Assembly: GCF_000252445.1 (NCBI RefSeq)
Contig: NC_017790.1
Coordinates: 2,276,501-2,340,500 of the forward strand
Length of the DNA stretch: 64,000 nt
Source of the DNA: Deinococcus gobiensis I-0
GTDB lineage: Bacteria; Deinococcota; Deinococci; Deinococcales; Deinococcaceae
Reading direction: 5' to 3'
Positions 55,324-64,000 of the stretch are shown one piece after another. The number at the start of each line of letters is the position of its first letter. Position 1 is the stretch's first letter. A program made the position numbers and the translations under genes. The notes below the pieces were generated by a model. The model searched no databases. It was given only the letters and a program-made list of their open reading frames with translations, and was not told the origin of the DNA.

Positions 55324-56022
55324 TCAGACCTCGCCTGGCCGCGCCCGGTAGAGCTTGGCAGGCCGCCCCGCCAGCCCGTACTGGTGGTCGAGTTCGGCCT
55401 GCCCGGCGCGCACCAGATGTTCGAGGTAGCGCCACGCGGTCACGCGGCTCAGGCCCACCGCCTCCCCGATCTCCTCGGCGCTGGCGGGCTGGCCGCGTTC
55501 GGCGAGGGCGGCCTCCACCCGTTCGAGGGTATGGGGGTCGATGCCGCGCGGCAGGGCGGGGGCCGCCGCGCCGCTGACCCCCAGCAGGCGGTCGAGGCTG
55601 GCCTGGTCGTGCCGCCCCGGCGCGCCGGACCCCGCGCCGGACGGCCGCCGGGCGCGGTGCCGGGCCAGCAGCTCGGCCAGCCGCGCCCCCGTGAAGGGCT
55701 TGATGAGATAGTCGAAGGCCCCATGCGCCAGCGCGAGGCGGATGCTCGGCTCGTCGTCGGCGGCGGTGATGAGGGCCACGTCGGTCGTGCGGCCCTGCGC
55801 GCGCCAGTGGCGCAGCAGCCCCAGGCCGCTGCCGTCGGGCAGATGCACGTCGAGCAGGATCAGGTCGGGCGAGAGCGCCTGCGCCAGCGCGTCGCCCTGC
55901 GCGCAGCTCGCGGCGCTGCCGACCACATGCACGTCGGGGTCGCGCTCCAGCAGGTCGCGGTTGATGCGCGCCACCCGCACGTCGTCCTCGACGAGCAGCA
56001 CCCGCACGCGCGCCGTGCTCAC
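55324..56022 (-). CDS. CitB/DcuR-family response regulator
   Basis: 232 residues: receiver domain ([23 protein letters not shown], phospho-Asp in [14 protein letters not shown], switch TAADDE, Lys in [14 protein letters not shown]) and a winged-helix DNA-binding tail ([55 protein letters not shown]). This is the CitB/DctR/DpiA layout that controls di- and tricarboxylate uptake. GTG start at 56022 overlaps the kinase stop (GTGA). Its likely target is the divergent tctCBA operon. Confidence 0.9.
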   Translation of the reverse strand: MSTARVRVLLVEDDVRVARINRDLLERDPDVHVVGSAASCAQGDALAQALSPDLILLDVHLPDGSGLGLLRHWRAQGRTTDVALITAADDEPSIRLALAHGAFDYLIKPFTGARLAELLARHRARRPSGAGSGAPGRHDQASLDRLLGVSGAAAPALPRGIDPHTLERVEAALAERGQPASAEEIGEAVGLSRVTAWRYLEHLVRAGQAELDHQYGLAGRPAKLYRARPGEV

Positions 56023-57647
56023 GCCGCCCCCCGGCCGGACACGGCCCGCCCCGGCACCGGCAGGCTGACCTGAAAGACCGTGAGGCCCCCGCGCCGGGTG
56101 TGCCGCACGTCGCCGCCCAGCACCTGAATGCGCGCCATGACCCCGGCCAGTCCGTACCCCCGGCCCTCGCCCTTGCTGCTCGCCCCGCGCGTGAACAGCC
56201 GCGCCGCCACCTCCGGGCGCACGCCGGGCCCCGAGTCCTCGACCTCGACCTGCATGCCCTCGGGGTCCTCGCCGATGAGGACCGTGACCTGCCCCGGCTG
56301 CCCGCCCAGCGCCTCGAAGGCGTTCTCGGTGAGGTTGCCGACCGCCGTGACGAGGGTGTCGGCATGGCGCTCCCACACCGGCGAGAGGCTGCTGCCCTCG
56401 GCCACCTGAAACTCGATGCCGAGTTCCTGGGCGCGCTCGCGCTTGCCGGCCAGCAGCGCGACCAGCCGGGGCACCTGCACGTCGCGCAGGAGCTGGCGGA
56501 ACTGCGCGTCCGAGTGGATCTCGGCATTCAGGACCCCCAGCGCCTCCTCCGAGCGGCCCAGTTGCAGCAGGCCCGACAGGACGTGCAGGCGGTTCTGGTA
56601 CTCGTGGGTCTGGGCGCGCAGCACGTCCACGAAGCCGCGCGCGTGCGTGAGTTCCTCGGCGAGCGCCAGCGCCTCGGCCCGGTCGCGGAAGCCCGCGACG
56701 AAGCCCCCACCCTCCAGCGGCTCGATGTTCACGAGCACCGGCTGGCCGCGCAGGTCCACTTCCAGGTTCTGCTGGCGGCCCTGCCCCGGCAACAGGGCCA
56801 GTTCGGGCCACACGCCCGCGAGCAGGGCGGGCGTCTGGCGGCTGCCCAGCATCTCGGCGGCGCGGTCGCTGATCAGGGTCACGACGCCCGGCGCACTCAC
56901 GGCGATCACGCCCTCACGCAGCGCGGCCAGCACGGCGCGCTGCTGGCGCACCAGCGCGGCGATCTGTTCGGGCTCCAGGTTCAGGATCTCGGCGCGCAGC
57001 CGCCGCGCCGCCCAGCTCGCCCCCGCCGTGCCCAGCGCCAGCGCCAGCAGGAACCACGGCGCGAGGCTCAGCAGCGCCGATCCCACCAGGTTCCAGGCCT
57101 GCGGCATGAGGTAGCCGGTACTCACCACCCCGACCACCCGCGTGCCGGGCTGCCCCCCGGCCCACACCGGCACCTTGCCGCGCACACTCAGGCCCAGCGA
57201 GCCGCGCGCCACGCTGACCACCTCCTGCCCCGAGAGCGGCTGAGCGTTGTCGCCGCCCTCCATCGGCTGCCCCAGGCGCTCGGGCAACGGGTGCGAGAGC
57301 CGCAGGCCCAGACGGTTGCCCACCACGATGAAGTCGGCGCCGCTCTCGTCGAGCAGGCCGTTGACCAGGGTGTTCAGCACCGGATTCGGCCCTCCCGACT
57401 CGGCGCCCCGGTACACGAGGGGCAGCTGCGACACGAGGCGCGAGGTGGTCAGGGCCCGCTCGCCCAGGCGCTGCCGGGCCTGTCCGTAGGCCTGCACCGT
57501 CTGCACGAGCACCAGCAGCGCGGTCATGGCACACAGCACCAGCAGGTGCAGCCGCACCAGCCGGCCCTGCAAGCCTACCCCCGGACCACCGAGCAGGCGG
57601 TGGCCCAGGGCGAGACGCGCCGGAAGCGGGCGGAGGAAGGCAGCCAT
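56019..57647 (-). CDS. CitA/DcuS-family sensor histidine kinase
   Basis: 542 residues. Two membrane helices (about 32-52 [20 protein letters not shown] and 190-215 [25 protein letters not shown]) enclose a CitA-type extracytoplasmic PAS domain that senses carboxylates. A cytoplasmic PAS follows ([33 protein letters not shown]), then the SpoOB-like dimerisation helix with the phospho-acceptor in [19 protein letters not shown]. The HATPase has N-box [17 protein letters not shown] and GRGYGLAGV. It forms one unit with the response regulator (GTGA). Confidence 0.9.
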   Translation of the reverse strand: MAAFLRPLPARLALGHRLLGGPGVGLQGRLVRLHLLVLCAMTALLVLVQTVQAYGQARQRLGERALTTSRLVSQLPLVYRGAESGGPNPVLNTLVNGLLDESGADFIVVGNRLGLRLSHPLPERLGQPMEGGDNAQPLSGQEVVSVARGSLGLSVRGKVPVWAGGQPGTRVVGVVSTGYLMPQAWNLVGSALLSLAPWFLLALALGTAGASWAARRLRAEILNLEPEQIAALVRQQRAVLAALREGVIAVSAPGVVTLISDRAAEMLGSRQTPALLAGVWPELALLPGQGRQQNLEVDLRGQPVLVNIEPLEGGGFVAGFRDRAEALALAEELTHARGFVDVLRAQTHEYQNRLHVLSGLLQLGRSEEALGVLNAEIHSDAQFRQLLRDVQVPRLVALLAGKRERAQELGIEFQVAEGSSLSPVWERHADTLVTAVGNLTENAFEALGGQPGQVTVLIGEDPEGMQVEVEDSGPGVRPEVAARLFTRGASSKGEGRGYGLAGVMARIQVLGGDVRHTRRGGLTVFQVSLPVPGRAVSGRGAA

Positions 57648-57717
57648 GACGATTCGATCCGCACTCTAGTACATCTGGCCCGCCCGGCCCTTTTCGCAGC
57701 CCGGCCCGGGCGCCGCC

Positions 57718-57816
57718 ACTTGCGTACATTGCGTTCACGGTTGTGCATTAATCCCACAAAAAAAGCGTGCTGGACGTACAAAAAGACTTGCGTACCCCCA
57801 GGATGAAGGCTAGATT
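57718..57816 (+). promoter_or_regulatory. tctCBA promoter with duplicated ACTTGCGTAC and a TTGTG-N9-CACAA dyad
   Basis: -35 TTGCGT (57788-57793), 17-nt spacer, -10 TAGATT (57811-57816). The decamer ACTTGCGTAC occurs at 57718-57727 and again at 57786-57795 overlapping the -35. TTGTG (57741-57745) and CACAA (57755-57759) form a dyad between them. These are candidate sites for the adjacent CitB-like regulator. The segment also serves as the upstream region of the divergent kinase gene. Confidence 0.55.
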
Positions 57817-57877
57817 GAGAAGCGTTACACAACACCCAGACCTGTGCGGCCAGCCGTGGCCTGCACCCGGAGGACCT

Positions 57878-58825
<948 letters not shown>

Positions 58826-58845
58826 GCCGCTGAAGCTCAGGCGTC

Positions 58846-58884
58846 GGGGGGCGGGGTCGTCCGGTATGCGGCACCCCGCCCCCC
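58846..58884 (+). terminator. Intercistronic hairpin between tctC and tctB
   Basis: GGGGGGCGGGGT (58846-58857) pairs with ACCCCGCCCCCC (58873-58884), 15-nt loop. No full U run follows, suggesting partial termination or 3'-end protection that keeps tctC mRNA more abundant than tctBA. Confidence 0.6.
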
Positions 58885-58933
58885 GCTTCATTTCAACCTG
58901 ACGCATGTCTGAGTACGGGCTCAAGGAGCGCAT

Positions 58934-60942
<2,009 letters not shown>

Positions 60943-60949
60943 ACCCGGC

Positions 60950-60993
60950 CACGAAAAAGCCCCCGACCAGTGACGGTCGGGGGCTTTTTCGTG
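60950..60993. terminator. Bidirectional terminator between tctA and sodA
   Basis: A 19-bp perfect stem (arms 60950-60968 and 60975-60993, 6-nt loop) with core GCCCCCGACC and flanking AAAAA/TTTTT giving U runs in both directions. It terminates tctCBA on the + strand and sodA on the minus strand. Confidence 0.92.
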
Positions 60994-61002
60994 GTGCTCG
61001 GC

Positions 61003-61632
61003 TTACTGCGCTTCGCTGTAGCGGCGGGACACTTCGTCCCAGTTCACGACGTTCCAGAACGCCTTGAGGTAGTCGGGGCGCTTGTTCTGGTAGTTGAGGT
61101 AGTAGGCGTGCTCCCACACGTCCACGCCCAGGATCGGGGTGCCGCTCACGCCGGCCACGCCCTCGCCCATCAGCGGGCTGTCCTGGTTGGCGGTGCTCAC
61201 GACGGCCAGCTTGCCGTCCTTGACGACCAGCCACGCCCAGCCGCTGCCGAAGCGGGTCTTGGCGGCGTCCTCGAACTTTTCCTTGAAGGCGTCGAAGGAC
61301 CCGAAGGCCTCGACGATGGCGTCGGCCAGCGCGCCGCTCGGCGCGTTGCTCTCGCCCTTGCTCGTGCCCAGGACGGTCCAGAACAGGCTGTGGTTGGCGT
61401 GGCCGCCCGCGTTGTTGCGCAGCACGCCCTTCTTGTCGGCGGGCAGGCTGTCGAGCTTCTGGATGAGTTCCTCGACCGGCACGCCGTCGAACTCGGTGCC
61501 CGCCAGCGCCTTGTTCGCGTTGTCGATGTAGGCCTGGTGGTGCTTGGTGTGGTGGATCTCCATCGTGCGGGTGTCGATGTGGGGTTCCAGGGCGTCGTAG
61601 GCGTAGGGCAGGCTGGGCAGTTCGTAAGGCAT
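61003..61632 (-). CDS. sodA: Superoxide dismutase, Mn type
   Basis: A 209-residue Fe/Mn SOD. The metal ligands are visible: [12 protein letters not shown] (first His), [12 protein letters not shown] (second His), and [20 protein letters not shown] (Asp and His). [24 protein letters not shown] opens the family. GSGWAWLVV and [10 protein letters not shown] favour the Mn type, which fits the organism. AAAGGAG lies 6 nt before the ATG at 61632; an in-frame ATG 23 codons upstream lies inside the 5' hairpin region and is not used. Confidence 0.94.
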   Translation of the reverse strand: MPYELPSLPYAYDALEPHIDTRTMEIHHTKHHQAYIDNANKALAGTEFDGVPVEELIQKLDSLPADKKGVLRNNAGGHANHSLFWTVLGTSKGESNAPSGALADAIVEAFGSFDAFKEKFEDAAKTRFGSGWAWLVVKDGKLAVVSTANQDSPLMGEGVAGVSGTPILGVDVWEHAYYLNYQNKRPDYLKAFWNVVNWDEVSRRYSEAQ

Positions 61633-61650
61633 AGGTGCTCCTTTGTGTGG

Positions 61651-61684
61651 GTGGGCCGCCGGGCGGGAAGACCCGGCGGCCCAC
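61651..61684 (-). promoter_or_regulatory. 5'-UTR hairpin of sodA
   Basis: GTGGGCCGCCGGG (61651-61663) and CCCGGCGGCCCAC (61672-61684) form a 13-bp GC stem with an 8-nt loop, beginning about 9 nt from the inferred transcript start and ending just before the Shine-Dalgarno. No U tract, so message stabilisation or translational control rather than termination. Confidence 0.6.
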
Positions 61685-61699
61685 CTCGTTCCGCCGCTC

Positions 61700-61728
61700 A
61701 TCTTACGCGCCCTTCATGTGACCGTCAG
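61700..61728 (-). promoter_or_regulatory. sodA promoter
   Basis: On the minus strand -35 CTGACG (61723-61728), 17-nt spacer, -10 TAAGAT (61700-61705). The transcript would start near 61693, giving a leader of about 60 nt. Confidence 0.65.
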
Positions 61729-61815
61729 GCTCGGACGGGCTTTAGCGGAGCTTGAGAAAAGTTCCCGGCAGCAGAACACCTCCCCGGCCGGGGAGGCGCG
61801 TGTGGAAAACGGGTG

Positions 61816-63033
61816 TTACTTCAGGCGGCCCAGGGCGTCCTGCGCCGCGCGGTAGCCGGGGTTGAGCTTCAGGGCGCGCTCGTAGTTCTCGCGGGCCTTG
61901 AGGTTGTCCGGGGCGATCAGGCCGGCGCTGCGCTCGTAGGAGACGCCCAGGTAGTAGGCGTACTCGGGCGCGGTGCTGTCGAGGGCCGCCGCCTTGGTCA
62001 GGTTCTCGCGGGCCGCGCGCAGGTCGCCGCCGTCGAGGCTCAGGCGCCCGAGGTAGTAGTAGAACTCGGGGTAGCGCAGCGGGTCGAGGGTCACGGCCTG
62101 CGTGAGCTGCGCGCGGGCGGTCGTGGCGTCCTTGGCGAGGTAGCTGACCACGCCGTACTGGCCCACGGCATAGGCGTTGGTCGGCGCGAGTCGGGCGGCC
62201 TGGGCGGCCTCGGGCTTGGCGGCCGTCACGTTGCCGCTCAGGGCGAGCAGCTTGGCGTAGTAGGCGCGGTTGTACGGATCGCGCGGGTCGGTGATGACCG
62301 CCTGTTGCAGGCTGCTGATGGCCTGCGGCAGGTTGCCGGTCGCGAAGTACATGTCGCCCAGGTTGAACAGGATCAGGCTGTTGTCGGGGTTCAGGGTGCT
62401 GGCCTGCTTGAAGGCGTCGATGGCGCGCGCCGCGTCGCCCTGGAGGCGGTACACGTTGCCGCGCTCGTTGAGCACCTTGCTGAGGTTCAGGTTCCTGCTG
62501 TCGCCGCCCTGGGCGGTCACGACGCCCTCGGCGCTCTGCAAGACGCCCAGGGCCGCCGCCAGGTTGCCCGACACCGCCGCGCGGTCGCCGCTGCCGCCGT
62601 ACTGCTGCTGGTAGGCCTGCGACAGGGCGATGTAGCCGCTGATGCCCTGCGGGTCGGCCTGCACGAGCTGGCGCAGCGTCTCGATGGCCGGGCCATAGAG
62701 CCGCAGCTTGACCTGCGAGCGTCCCAGTCCCAGCAGGGCGGCCCCGCTGCGGGGGTCGAGTTCGGCGGCGGCGCGGAAGGCCACGTAGGCCTGATCGAAT
62801 TTACCCTGCTCGTAGTACACGTTGCCGACGATGACGTAGTTGGCGGCCGGGGGGCGGGTGACGGGCACGGCCGAAGGGGTGGCCGGCGTCGCCGTCGCCG
62901 GAGCGGCTGCCGGCACGGTGGGTGCGGGCGTCGTCGGTACGGTGGTCGGTGCGGGGGTGGTCGGTGCCGTCTGGGCCAGGGCACCGCTCAGGGCAGCCGC
63001 GCACAGCAGGGCAAGGGTCAGTCGTGCATTCAC
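61816..63033 (-). CDS. Exported TPR-repeat protein
   Basis: 405 residues: signal peptide [20 protein letters not shown], a Thr/Pro/Val/Ala-rich linker (about 22-65), then about nine tetratricopeptide repeats, for example [79 protein letters not shown] and [51 protein letters not shown] periplasmic scaffold is inferred. It starts with GTG, seven nt after GGAGG. Confidence 0.85.
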   Translation of the reverse strand: MNARLTLALLCAAALSGALAQTAPTTPAPTTVPTTPAPTVPAAAPATATPATPSAVPVTRPPAANYVIVGNVYYEQGKFDQAYVAFRAAAELDPRSGAALLGLGRSQVKLRLYGPAIETLRQLVQADPQGISGYIALSQAYQQQYGGSGDRAAVSGNLAAALGVLQSAEGVVTAQGGDSRNLNLSKVLNERGNVYRLQGDAARAIDAFKQASTLNPDNSLILFNLGDMYFATGNLPQAISSLQQAVITDPRDPYNRAYYAKLLALSGNVTAAKPEAAQAARLAPTNAYAVGQYGVVSYLAKDATTARAQLTQAVTLDPLRYPEFYYYLGRLSLDGGDLRAARENLTKAAALDSTAPEYAYYLGVSYERSAGLIAPDNLKARENYERALKLNPGYRAAQDALGRLK

Positions 63034-63251
63034 TCAAAAACCTCCGTACCTGGAGCGCGCGGGCCGGTGGAGCCGCCGCGCCTCTCCGGCCTTGGGCAAC
63101 ATACCCGGCGATGATACCGTGCCCAGCCTATGGCCGGGGCGGCAGACAGGGGGTGAAGTCCCCGTGAGAACCCGGCCCGGGCAGCCTGACAGCGCGGGGT
63201 GACGGTCCTCTGACGGGCGGAGCGGCACCCGGAGCCCCTACAGTGGGGGCC

Positions 63252-63881
63252 ATGACCCCACCCCCCCCCACTCCCCGGCGGCCCCATCCGCAGCGGTTGG
63301 GCCTGACCGGCAGCATCGGCGCGGGCAAGAGCACGGCGGCGGCGTTGCTGCGCGCGCGCGGCCTGACCGTCCTGGACGCCGACGAGCAGGCCCGGCTGGT
63401 CACGGCCGAGCCGGAGACCCTGGCCGAACTGGAGGCCGCCTTTCCCGGCGTGGTCCGGGGCGGGGCGCTGGACCGCGCGGCGCTGGCGGCCCGGGTGTTC
63501 GGAGACGCGGCGCAACTCGCGCGCCTGAACGCCATCACCCACCCGCGCGTGCGGACCCGCATGTCGGCGCTGGAGGCGGAGGCCGCCGCGCGGGGTGAGG
63601 CCTGGGTCGTGCAGGACGTGCCGCTGCTGTTCGAGGGCGGGCTGGACAAGAGCATGGACGCGGTGCTGCTCATCGACGCCCCCCTGGAGACGCGCGTGGC
63701 CCGCGTCATGGCCCGCAGTGGACTGAGCCGGGAGGACGTGCTGGCCCGCGACGCCCGGCAGATGCCCGCCGACGAGAAGCGCCGCCGCGCCACCCTGACC
63801 CTGGACAACGGCGGCGACCTCGCGGCGCTGGAGGCGCAACTCGGCGCGGCGCTGCGCGAACTGGGTCTCGCCCCGACCTAG
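63252..63881 (+). CDS. coaE: Dephospho-CoA kinase
   Basis: A 209-residue P-loop kinase for the last step of coenzyme A synthesis. [37 protein letters not shown] carries Walker A and the DAD motif, [16 protein letters not shown] and [62 protein letters not shown] the lid and substrate segments. TACAGT ends 7 nt before the ATG (leaderless). The window also holds a CoA-disulfide reductase and a CoA pyrophosphatase. Confidence 0.94.
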   Translation: MTPPPPTPRRPHPQRLGLTGSIGAGKSTAAALLRARGLTVLDADEQARLVTAEPETLAELEAAFPGVVRGGALDRAALAARVFGDAAQLARLNAITHPRVRTRMSALEAEAAARGEAWVVQDVPLLFEGGLDKSMDAVLLIDAPLETRVARVMARSGLSREDVLARDARQMPADEKRRRATLTLDNGGDLAALEAQLGAALRELGLAPT

Positions 63882-64000
63882 AGGGGCAGGCCGCCCCCCG
63901 ATACCCTACTCACAGCGGTTTTCAGTTCTATCGAGGGGCCAACCGCACGCCCCTCAACTCCTTTTCTGGCCGCCGTCCTTCTCAGGCGCTCGCTCCGCTC
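63882..64000. other. Terminal 119 bases, no gene recognised
   Basis: GGGGC-AGGCC-GCCCC at the coaE stop could be a short terminator stem. The remainder shows no supported frame or promoter before the window ends. Confidence 0.35.

Overview
The window is a very GC-rich bacterial chromosome segment that fits Deinococcus. The protein repertoire suggests this: MntH, Mn-type SodA, a long-form SerA, a CoA pyrophosphatase of the Deinococcus type, RecF next to a DciA-like protein, and a DUF4384/PEGA exported protein. So does the promoter style: at about 25 genes a TANNNT hexamer ends only 6-8 nt before the start codon, the signature of leaderless mRNAs described in Deinococcus. No rRNA, tRNA or CRISPR array was recognised. 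Genes lie on both strands in short, tightly coupled operons, many joined by ATGA/GTGA overlaps.

Layout. 1-7.9 kb: tail of a VOC protein, an exported beta-propeller-like protein, DUF1304, a CoA-disulfide-reductase-type flavoprotein, serA, mntH with a perfect palindromic operator, DUF1990 and DoxX. 8-11.7 kb: aat, frameshifted mazG and frameshifted Nudix CoA pyrophosphatase, a PEGA-domain surface protein and a decayed histidine-phosphatase pseudogene. 11.7-17.4 kb: a FtsX-type permease, a 3D-domain protein and a short division cluster (mraZ-rsmH-ftsL-ftsI) headed by four 10-bp-phased MraZ boxes. 17.4-26.3 kb: DUF423, RNase P RNA, esterase, RNA-modification genes (rluB-type, truB), an iron-siderophore binding protein, gatA, DUF4388, scpB and a Sua5/YrdC protein.

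26.3-30 kb: a type II secretion/pilus F protein (PilC) whose middle third is markedly AT-richer, followed by two IS4-type elements. The upstream one has a perfect 9-bp target duplication and sits exactly against the end of the other. Its full-length transposase has lost two of its three catalytic acids. 30-44 kb: surface protein, EamA transporter, GAF-GGDEF protein, DUF4127, a MacB-type ABC pair, a lipoprotein, a frameshifted exported protein, pgi-ankyrin, a luciferase-like oxidoreductase, a VIT1/CCC1-type metal transporter and an MFS exporter. 44-64 kb: ICMT-like/meaB, a phosphatase with purM, a TVP38 protein, prenyl synthase, N-formylglutamate amidohydrolase, recF-dciA-fni, alr, a CitA/CitB-like two-component system divergent from a tctCBA tripartite carboxylate transporter, sodA, a TPR protein and coaE.

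Themes. Metal and oxidative-stress genes (mntH, siderophore-binding protein, VIT1/CCC1-like, sodA) each carry a conspicuous dyad or hairpin in their upstream region. Three genes without a leaderless start of their own (DUF1304, the MacB-type permease, meaB) are instead preceded by a 13-21 codon mini-ORF. Each mini-ORF lies just after a TANNNT hexamer and its stop overlaps or runs just past the real start, which looks like translational coupling from leaderless mini-cistrons. Three genes are broken by single-base length changes, two in G runs, so either assembly errors or real slippage must be considered.
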